From Thermoanaerobaculia bacterium (GTDB taxonomy: Bacteria > Acidobacteriota > Thermoanaerobaculia > Multivoradales > UBA5704): a stretch of DNA of 5,095 nucleotides. The position numbers and the translations under genes were made by a program. The stretch's first letter is position 1, and every line of letters starts with the position of its first letter. Where the stretch lies: positions 1 through 5,095 of the forward strand of contig JAICSG010000359.1 in the NCBI GenBank assembly GCA_025937035.1, written 5' to 3'. This document shows positions 1 through 5,095 of this stretch, one piece after another. The notes below the pieces were generated by a model. The model did not search any database and was not told the origin of the DNA. It saw nothing but the letters and a program-made list of their open reading frames with translations.

Positions 1-67
1 ACAAACCACGATGATCGTCCAGACACTCTCTCCGCGGCATGTCGATTGCTCCACCTTTCACGCGGAG

Positions 68-73
68 AGGAGG
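68..73 (+). promoter_or_regulatory. Shine-Dalgarno site deciding the start of the DUF1440-like gene
   Basis: A perfect AGGAGG lies 7 bases before the ATG at 81, within a purine-rich run from 64 to 76. The earlier in-frame ATG at 39 has no comparable site, only pyrimidine-rich sequence before it. This is why the start at 81 is preferred. No convincing -35/-10 pair is visible in the remaining upstream bases. Confidence 0.85.
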
Positions 74-80
74 GAGCGAG

Positions 81-623
81 ATGCACGATTCACAAACCAA
101 CGTCCTGAAGGGAGCCGCCGCCGGATTGGCCGCCGGGCTCGCCGCCACCTGGGTGATGACGCAATTCCAGCATCTGTCCGGCAAGCTCGTCGACCGCCCC
201 GAGCGGGAGGATCCCCAGCACTCCGCGAAACGGGGCAAGCCGGAGAGCGCCCAGCAGAAGGAGCAGGGGGACGACGCCACGGTGAAGGCCGCCGACAAGC
301 TCTCGCGGGGCCTCTTTCACCACCCGCTGAGCCAGGACGAGAAGAAGGTCGCCGGCCCGGCCCTGCACTATGGCTTCGGGGCCCTGACCGGCCTGGCCTA
401 CGGGGCGCTGGCGGAGCTCGCTCCGGCGGTGACGCGGGGGGCGGGCGCGCCGTTCGGGACGGCGGTCTGGCTGGGGGCGGACGAGGTCGCGGTGCCGGCC
501 TTCGGGCTGTCCGGCCCGCCCTGGGAGCACCCGGCGTCGGTCCACGCCCGGGCGCTCGCCGCGCACCTGGTCTACGGGCTCACGACCGAGGGGCTGCGGA
601 AGCTGGCACGGCGGGCCCTCTGA
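81..623 (+). CDS. DUF1440/YagU-like small integral membrane protein
   Basis: The product is 180 residues. Seen: a Gly/Ala-rich hydrophobic helix at about residues 11-28. A charged hydrophilic stretch follows at about 32-90, rich in Glu, Lys, Gln and Asp. Three further hydrophobic segments lie at about 91-116, 121-139 and 155-171, and the tail is basic (RKLARRAL). The pattern AGPALHYGFGALTGLAYG, then WLGADEVAVPAFGL, then HLVYGLTTEGLRK matches my memory of proteins annotated as DUF1440, the family of E. coli inner membrane protein YagU. The family has no established biochemical role; YagU has been linked to acid resistance in E. coli, which should not be transferred here. The start at 81 was chosen for its ribosome binding site. 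The gene runs towards the ABC operon and stops three bases from it, so there is no sign of shared expression. Family assignment is by recognition of motifs, not by a search. Confidence 0.8.
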   Translation: MHDSQTNVLKGAAAGLAAGLAATWVMTQFQHLSGKLVDRPEREDPQHSAKRGKPESAQQKEQGDDATVKAADKLSRGLFHHPLSQDEKKVAGPALHYGFGALTGLAYGALAELAPAVTRGAGAPFGTAVWLGADEVAVPAFGLSGPPWEHPASVHARALAAHLVYGLTTEGLRKLARRAL

Positions 624-626
624 GGC

Positions 627-2633
627 TCAGCTCCCCTTCAACACCACGCGGGCCCGGGAGGTCCAGGGCTCGAGCCAGACGACACCGTCCACGCCCTTGA
701 GATCGACCCTGGACCGGGGGAGCAGCGGGAGATCCAGACCTGCCAACCGCCGCGTCCCCAGCGGCTGGACGGCCCCGCGCTCCAGATCCACCCGCCAGAG
801 CTCGTGGGACCGGGGGGGAGCGCCATGTCCGTGGGTGACCACCCGCAGGAGGCCGGGAGCCGGCTGATCGGCCACGATCACGCGGATCGTGTTCGGGAAG
901 GGGAAGCGCCGCGGCTCGGCGTGGCCGTCCGCAGGAAAGATCCTCAGCTCGTGCTCGTATTTGTCTCCGAGGGTCTCCACCACGGCGATCCGCCCGTCGC
1001 GCAGGAAGGTCCCCCGGGCGCTGCCGCTCCCCAGAGTCGCCAGAGGCATGCCGGAGCTCGCGTCAAAGAGCCCCAGGGCGTTGCCGCTGCGCAGCAGGAT
1101 GCGGTCGCCTTCCGGGGAGAAGCTCCACTCCCGGAGATCGCCGGCCGACGCGGGGACCTCCCCTGTCGGCAGAGGCCGCGGCGAGCGGGCGGTCAGATCG
1201 ACCTCGAAAATCGGAACCGGCAGGCCCACCCTGCCCGGGACGTACCCTGGAAAGACCATGTCGAAGATCCGCAGGCGGTCGGGCCCGGCGAACGCCAGCC
1301 GGGGGGTGCCGTAGCGGCTGTCGTAGAGCGGCGCCGCGAGCAGGCGGCCGTTCTCCACCTCCGAGACCGTCAGGTTTCCCGGCCACTCGTACGCGGCCAC
1401 CCGGCGGCCGTCCGGGGACAGGGCGAAGCCGCGAGGGACGGTCCGGTACGAGACCGGCGTCCGCACCGGGGTGGCGCCGGGGCGGCCGAGATCGAGCCGG
1501 TGGAGGACGACCGGGGAGGCGAAGGGAGCCCCGTCGTACTCCAGCCAGACCACCCGGCGGCCGTCCGCCGAGAAACGCACCATGGTGTCGAACGTGCCGT
1601 AGACGTTCCCGAAGGAGACCAGGCCGGAGCGGGTGCGGAAGGCACGCCCGGAGTCGAGGTCGTAGAGGAAGCTCGGGTTGTAGCCGGGCCGCCAGGCGGC
1701 GGGACCGCTGAACGCGATCCAGTGCTCTCCCGGCAGGCCCGGCCCCTCAGTGGCCTCGACGATCCCCCGGAGATCGTTGGGGCCCGCGGCCAGGACCCAG
1801 ACGGCGAGACCCGTGAAGAGGAGGACGGAGGTGAGCAGCATCCCCCACAATCCCTGCGAGAGCACGCGGTGGGCCCGCCGCGGATCGGTCCGCCCGCGGA
1901 CCACCTGCAGGGCGCCGGCCACGGCGAGAGCGAGCAGGAGGGCGAGGAGCAGCCCCAGCTCCATCCAGGCGATGATGCCCAGGTGATCCTCCCGCTTCAG
2001 GCTCCAGAAGGAGTAGGAGCGGGCGAAGACCCCCTCGAGGCCCAGTCTCTGTGCCGACCACCCGGCGAGGCCGCCGCACACCGCCAGCGCCGCCAGGTCG
2101 AGCAGGGCCCACGGGGAGCGGGCGCGCACGATGACGCTCGCCGCGTGCGAGGTCAGCAGCAGCAGCAGGAGAACCAGGGCCCAGGCGGCGAGGACACCGG
2201 GGCCGGTCACGTTCAGCAGACCGCCCCGCCCCAAGGTCCCCCAAGTGCCGTCGAGGCTCAGATTGCCTCCCAGCAGGGCGGCGGGGACGAGGACGAGAAT
2301 CCCGCCGCCGAAGATCAGCAAGAGGGCGGCGGCCATCTTCCCCGCCCAGACCGCCCAGCCGGGGATCGGGCGGGAGAAGTAGAAGCCGAGCCGCCTCTCC
2401 ACCAGATCACCGGCGATGATCGAGCCGCCCAGGAAGATCGCCAGGAGCGCGGTCAGCAGGGACGCCAGCCCCAGAGCCACCCCTCCGCGGAGGTCCGCCG
2501 CGGCCACTCCGCTTGACCGCGCGCCCGGCAGCAGCGGCGCCACCACGGCGATCAGACCCAGGGCGAGTGCCAGCAGCACGATCAGCCGGCGCTCGAAGAC
2601 CTCCCGCCTCAGGATGGCGACGAAGCCTCTCAA
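627..2633 (-). CDS. ABC-2-type permease fused to a C-terminal beta-propeller (permease B, second in tandem)
   Basis: The product is 668 residues from a TTG start. The N-terminus REVFERR (10-16) is basic and cytoplasmic. Seven hydrophobic helices follow at about 17-36, 50-73, 92-122, 145-169, 174-194, 217-245 and 261-283. The loop between helices 2 and 3 carries ERRLGFYFSRP (79-89), then GK at 98-99. This resembles the conserved cytoplasmic loop of ABC-2/NosY-type permeases. A basic loop GRTDPRRAHR (247-256) precedes helix 7. Residues 286-668 have no membrane helix and show repeated strand-turn motifs of WD40/PD40-like propellers: RFSADGRRVVW (353-363), FALSPDGRRVAA (403-414), WSFSPEGDRILL (503-514), FLRDGRIAVV (543-552). 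Positive-inside charges place this region outside the membrane. It overlaps the stop codon of the preceding paralogue and ends the operon. Role inferred: one half of an export channel with an extracytoplasmic sensing or binding domain. Substrate unknown. The 668-residue length is more than twice that of a plain ABC-2 permease. Confidence 0.88.
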   Translation of the reverse strand: MRGFVAILRREVFERRLIVLLALALGLIAVVAPLLPGARSSGVAAADLRGGVALGLASLLTALLAIFLGGSIIAGDLVERRLGFYFSRPIPGWAVWAGKMAAALLLIFGGGILVLVPAALLGGNLSLDGTWGTLGRGGLLNVTGPGVLAAWALVLLLLLLTSHAASVIVRARSPWALLDLAALAVCGGLAGWSAQRLGLEGVFARSYSFWSLKREDHLGIIAWMELGLLLALLLALAVAGALQVVRGRTDPRRAHRVLSQGLWGMLLTSVLLFTGLAVWVLAAGPNDLRGIVEATEGPGLPGEHWIAFSGPAAWRPGYNPSFLYDLDSGRAFRTRSGLVSFGNVYGTFDTMVRFSADGRRVVWLEYDGAPFASPVVLHRLDLGRPGATPVRTPVSYRTVPRGFALSPDGRRVAAYEWPGNLTVSEVENGRLLAAPLYDSRYGTPRLAFAGPDRLRIFDMVFPGYVPGRVGLPVPIFEVDLTARSPRPLPTGEVPASAGDLREWSFSPEGDRILLRSGNALGLFDASSGMPLATLGSGSARGTFLRDGRIAVVETLGDKYEHELRIFPADGHAEPRRFPFPNTIRVIVADQPAPGLLRVVTHGHGAPPRSHELWRVDLERGAVQPLGTRRLAGLDLPLLPRSRVDLKGVDGVVWLEPWTSRARVVLKGS

Positions 2634-4510
2634 TCCTCCTCCACTCCAAGGACGGGCCACAGCTCCGCCGTCTTCGGGTCGAGCTCGAAGAGGTGCCCTC
2701 CCCGGCTCAGGAACAGCCGCCCGCCGACCGGCCTCAGGTCCCGGCGGAGCTCGCGCGTGGAGCCCGTGGCCAGGTCGAGCAGCAGCAGCCGCTCCCTGCC
2801 GCGCCAGACGCCGGCCGCGGCCTCCAGGGCCAGGAGATCCGGCGCGGGCTCCGCCGCGACCGCCAGGCTGCCCCGCCCCCCGATGCGGCACCGGCGCAGC
2901 TCCCTGGCCAGATCGGGCGAGAAGATCCGGATCTCGTTCCCTTCCTCACCAGGAGTCACCACGGCGATCCGGCCGCCGGATAGGAAATCCATGCCGCCGG
3001 GCTCGCCGCCCTCCCACGGAACCTGGGCGAGAGGCCGGCCCGTCCAGCCGTCGAGGAGCTCGACCGCCCGCGTCCTGGGGTCGGAAATGAGCGCCCGCGA
3101 GCCGTCGCCGCTCCAGGCCACCCTCGCACCGGAGGAGAGATCCTCGAAGCCACCCGTGCTCCAGGGATGCCCCCGGGTCACGTCCATTGCCCAGACCCGC
3201 CAGATCTCGCTGAGGCTTCTGCCTGCCATCAGGTACGTCCGCTGCTCGACGCCGCGGAGCTGAATCCGCCCGGGCCCCACGAACTGGAGGGCCGGCGTCT
3301 CCTCGAAGTGAGGGAGCGGCGCCGCCGCGAGCCGGCTCCCGGTGGCGATCTCGTCGATCACGATCCTCCCATCCAGGATCGCGGCGGCCTGGGAGCCGTC
3401 CGGCGAGAGAGCCCAGGCCTTCGGCGGCCTGGGATACCAGACGTTGCTCTGGAACGGGGAGGCGCCAGGACGGCGGAGGTCGAGCCGGGTCAGTTGTATC
3501 GGACCTAACGTCTTGAGCCCCTCGAGCCCCCCGGCGAGCTCCGGCCAGACCGCCCAGCGGCCGTCCGCCGAGAAGGGGGTGCTCAGCCAGGCGACGAGGA
3601 GACGGTGGAAACGGCCGCTCTTCCGGTCCACCAGGAAAGTCGAAGCGAGATGGCGGCGCGGATCGGCCCCGTCGACCACGATCCAGGAGCCTGAAGAGGA
3701 GACGGCCTCATTGATCCTGAGATCCCGCGGCGTCCCCGCGAGCACCCAGCCAGTGAAGCCCTGCGCGCCGAGAGCGCCGGCGAGCAGCACCCCCCAGAGG
3801 GTGAGCGAGAGGGCCCGGTGAGCGCGGCGGGGATCGGTCCTGCCGGCCGTCACCTGGCGGGCTCCGGCGGCGAGCAGGCCCGCCAGCCCCAGGCCGGAGA
3901 GGATCGCGATCACCGGTTGCCGCGCGAGGTAGGCTCCGTAGAACCCGAGGCGGTGGAAGGCGTCCCAGACCAGGACGGCGAAGACGGCGGCTCCCGCGAG
4001 GTCGAGAGCCAGCCAGGCCGTCCGCGCGCGCAGCATGACGCTGAAGGCGTGGCTGACCAGGATCAGACAGAAGATGAGCAGCGCCAGGAAGGCCCAGGTG
4101 ATCCCTGGTTTTAGAGTACCGATCAAGCTCCCCAGATCCGGGAGATGGCCGTTCAACAGGGCCGACGGCAACGCCACGAGCAGCGCCGATCCCAGGGACA
4201 GCACCAGCACGGCTCCCAGCTTCCCGGCCCAGATCGACCAGCCGCGCAACGGACGCGAGAAGTAGAAGCCGAGCCGCCCCTCGCCGAGATCGCGGGAGAG
4301 GACCGAGCCGCCGAGGAGGATGGCGAGCATGGCGCTCAGGCCCAGGGCGAGCACGAACGCCAGGCCGTTCCTCACGTCGTCGTGATTCTCCGCCGCGAGC
4401 CCCGGCAGCCAGACCGCGGCCAGGGGCATGAGCCCCAGCCCCAGCGCCACGGCCGCGAGCAGCCGGCGCTCGAAGACCTCCCGTCCCAGGACGGCGGCGA
4501 GCCCTCTCAT
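2630..4510 (-). CDS. ABC-2-type permease fused to a C-terminal beta-propeller (permease A, first in tandem)
   Basis: The product is 626 residues from ATG. It has the same architecture as its downstream paralogue. The basic N-terminus REVFERR (10-16) is followed by seven hydrophobic helices at about 17-38, 48-70, 91-117, 136-159, 164-183, 197-217 and 235-257. The cytoplasmic loop motif EGRLGFYFSRP lies at 77-87, with GK at 96-97. The basic loop GRTDPRRAHR (223-232) leads into helix 7. Residues 261-626 are soluble and propeller-like, with FSADGRWAVW (313-322), ALSPDGSQAAAI (367-378), VAWSGDGSRALI (464-475), GRIAVV (513-518), EIRIF (526-530) and LLLLDLATGSTREL (575-588). I count roughly seven blades, but the number is uncertain. 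The start ATG overlaps the ATPase stop as ATGA. Known: ABC-2 permeases act as dimers with cytoplasmic ATPases, usually in export. Inferred: it pairs with the downstream paralogue to form the channel, with its propeller on the outer face. Substrate unknown. Confidence 0.88.
   Translation of the reverse strand: MRGLAAVLGREVFERRLLAAVALGLGLMPLAAVWLPGLAAENHDDVRNGLAFVLALGLSAMLAILLGGSVLSRDLGEGRLGFYFSRPLRGWSIWAGKLGAVLVLSLGSALLVALPSALLNGHLPDLGSLIGTLKPGITWAFLALLIFCLILVSHAFSVMLRARTAWLALDLAGAAVFAVLVWDAFHRLGFYGAYLARQPVIAILSGLGLAGLLAAGARQVTAGRTDPRRAHRALSLTLWGVLLAGALGAQGFTGWVLAGTPRDLRINEAVSSSGSWIVVDGADPRRHLASTFLVDRKSGRFHRLLVAWLSTPFSADGRWAVWPELAGGLEGLKTLGPIQLTRLDLRRPGASPFQSNVWYPRPPKAWALSPDGSQAAAILDGRIVIDEIATGSRLAAAPLPHFEETPALQFVGPGRIQLRGVEQRTYLMAGRSLSEIWRVWAMDVTRGHPWSTGGFEDLSSGARVAWSGDGSRALISDPRTRAVELLDGWTGRPLAQVPWEGGEPGGMDFLSGGRIAVVTPGEEGNEIRIFSPDLARELRRCRIGGRGSLAVAAEPAPDLLALEAAAGVWRGRERLLLLDLATGSTRELRRDLRPVGGRLFLSRGGHLFELDPKTAELWPVLGVEED
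2631..2642 (-). promoter_or_regulatory. TTG start with overlapping Shine-Dalgarno and TTGA stop/start junction
   Basis: On the minus strand, GGAGGAGG (2642-2635) runs almost directly into TTG at 2633-2631, whose last two bases begin the TGA stop of the upstream gene (2632-2630). The GGAGG at 2642-2638 sits 4 bases from the TTG. The resulting protein begins RGFVAILRREVFERR, aligning residue for residue with the ATG-started paralogue (RGLAAVLGREVFERR), which confirms the start. No other start codon lies nearby in frame: the next Met is residue 100, inside helix 3. Translation probably depends on ribosomes ending the upstream gene. Confidence 0.85.
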
Positions 4511-5095
4511 CCGGCGGCCTCCATTCCACCCGTGAGGGCGATGAAGATCTCCTCCAGGGTCAGCGAGCTGACCTCGGGCCCGTCCTCCACCGGCAGATGC
4601 TCCTCGGCGTACCGGGAGACCACCGCGTCGACCTCCCAGCCGCGCGAGGCCACGGCGACCGGCGCCAGGGGGGCGAGCCGCCCGACCGCCGCCTCCCGCG
4701 AGCGCGGGAAGCTGACGCGGCGGAAGCGGGCTTTCAGCGCCTCCATCTCCTCATCGAGCACCAGCTTCCCCTCGCGCAGGATGCCTACCCGGTCGGCGAT
4801 CCGCTCCACCCCCGAGAGGTCGTGGGTGGTGATGAAGACGGTCGTCCCGCGGTCGGCCAGATCGCCGATCAGCTCCTCGAAGACCGCCTTGCGGGCCACG
4901 GCGTCGAGCCCGAGGGTGGGATCGTCGAGCACCAGCAGGCGTGGGGAGGGGGCGAGGGCCAGCGCCATCAGCACCTGCCCCTTCTGCCCCTTGGAGAGCT
5001 TGCCGAACGGCGTATCGCCGGGGACCCCGAACCGCTTGAGCCGCGCCTCCACTCCGGCGGCGTCCCAGCGGGGGTAGAGCCGGGAGCAGAAGCGG
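4507..5095 (-). CDS. ABC transporter ATP-binding protein, 5' end cut by the window edge
   Basis: The last 195 residues are visible, and about 100 residues with Walker A and the Q-loop should lie beyond 5095. The first visible residues, RFCSRLYPRWD, are in frame and match the helical region before the signature in YtrB/YxlF-type ATPases of ABC-2 exporters. Seen, numbering visible residues: signature loop LSKGQKGQ (33-40), Walker B LLVLDDPT (53-60), D-loop GLD (62-64), switch histidine in ITTHD (H91). A C-terminal extension of about 75 residues ends in LTLEEIFIALTGG (178-190), typical of exporter ATPases of this group. The residue after the Walker B aspartate is Asp rather than the usual catalytic Glu. 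The GTG at 5052 is not the start, since conserved sequence continues upstream of it. It heads the visible operon and overlaps permease A. Role: powers the permease pair at the cytoplasmic face. Related operons often begin with a GntR-type regulator, which cannot be checked here. Confidence 0.95.
   Translation of the reverse strand, partial: RFCSRLYPRWDAAGVEARLKRFGVPGDTPFGKLSKGQKGQVLMALALAPSPRLLVLDDPTLGLDAVARKAVFEELIGDLADRGTTVFITTHDLSGVERIADRVGILREGKLVLDEEMEALKARFRRVSFPRSREAAVGRLAPLAPVAVASRGWEVDAVVSRYAEEHLPVEDGPEVSSLTLEEIFIALTGGMEAAG
4518..4522 (-). promoter_or_regulatory. Shine-Dalgarno site of permease A inside the ATPase gene, with ATGA overlap
   Basis: GGAGG on the minus strand lies 7 bases before the ATG at 4510-4508. 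It sits within the last codons of the ATPase gene, whose TGA (4509-4507) overlaps the ATG. Good spacing together with the overlap indicates translational coupling between ATPase and permease. Confidence 0.8.

Larger units (their letters stand above)
627..4510 (-). repeat. Tandem gene duplication (two paralogous permease-propeller genes)
   Basis: The two adjacent genes are diverged copies of one ancestral gene, in the same orientation and about 1.9-2.0 kb apart. Nucleotide identity survives in short blocks: 24 identical bases at 2583-2606 and 4460-4483 (the EVFERRL region), 22 identical bases at 2374-2395 and 4257-4278 (the RLGFYFSR region), and 18 identical bases at 1557-1574 and 3557-3574 (the FSADGR propeller motif). 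Elsewhere similarity is mainly at protein level, so the duplication is old. Confidence 0.85.

Noticed and set aside
39..80. Earlier ATG start at 39 for the DUF1440-like gene
   Set aside because: There is no ribosome binding site before it, while AGGAGG sits 7 bases before the ATG at 81. The extra 14 residues would be encoded by the Shine-Dalgarno region itself.
620..630. Inverted repeat CTGAG-G-CTCAG as a bidirectional terminator
   Set aside because: The loop would be one base, the stem is five base pairs, and no T-run follows. The symmetry mostly comes from two facing TGA stop codons.
11..700. 229-codon open frame on the + strand overlapping the DUF1440-like gene
   Set aside because: The translation is almost all Arg/Gly/Ala/Pro, with no helices or motifs. 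The other frame has a perfect Shine-Dalgarno site and family motifs.
2154..2168. Five CAG triplets as a microsatellite or phase-variable repeat
   Set aside because: On the minus strand they are CTG codons for a leucine run in helix 4 of permease B. Triplet changes would keep the frame, and such runs are expected in GC-rich membrane genes.
804..2516. 570-codon open frame on the + strand, antisense to permease B
   Set aside because: Long antisense frames are common in GC-rich coding DNA. Its translation is Gln/Arg/Gly/Pro-rich with no recognisable domain, whereas the opposite strand has clear membrane helices and conserved motifs shared with a paralogue.
2634..2891. N-terminal extension of permease B to a start at 2891
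   Set aside because: It is out-of-frame sequence inside permease A, low in complexity (Arg/Gly/Pro/Ala), and it sits before the conserved N-terminus shared with the paralogue. The TTG at 2633 has a strong ribosome binding site.
5050..5052. GTG at 5052 as start of the ATPase
   Set aside because: Conserved sequence (YPRWD and neighbours) continues in frame to the window edge, and a start here would leave no Walker A.
4145..5077. 310-codon open frame on the + strand, antisense to the ATPase and permease A
   Set aside because: It is a shadow of two well-supported genes, and its translation is compositionally biased (Arg/Ser/Gln/Pro) without motifs.

Overview
This is a GC-rich bacterial window, densely coded and with almost no intergenic DNA. 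Codon use (strong G/C in third positions), good Shine-Dalgarno sites and a TTG start fit a free-living GC-rich bacterium. The style of the ABC genes reminds me of environmental phyla such as Acidobacteriota, but that is only an impression and nothing here fixes the taxon.

Layout: (1) On the + strand at 81-623 is a small four-helix membrane protein that looks like the DUF1440/YagU family. (2) On the - strand, reading leftward from the right edge, is a tightly packed operon. It holds an ABC-transporter ATPase cut by the window edge (4507-5095), then two tandem paralogous membrane proteins (2630-4510 and 627-2633). Each junction in the operon is a 4-base stop/start overlap (ATGA, then TTGA), so the three products are probably made in coupled amounts. 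The operon ends tail-to-tail with the DUF1440-like gene, with only three bases between the two stop codons.

The main point of interest is the architecture of the two tandem proteins. Each begins with an ABC-2-type exporter permease. Each then adds a basic cytoplasmic loop, an extra seventh membrane helix, and a C-terminal region of about 360-380 residues that reads as a WD40/PD40-like beta-propeller. Counting helices and applying the positive-inside rule puts both propellers outside the cytoplasmic membrane. The simplest model is one ATPase (as a homodimer) driving a heterodimer of the two permeases, with two different propellers on the outer face. The substrate cannot be told from the sequence.

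No RNA genes, CRISPR arrays, insertion sequences, attachment sites or convincing terminators were seen. The only stretch with no gene is 1-80, which holds the ribosome binding site of the first gene and no promoter I can support.
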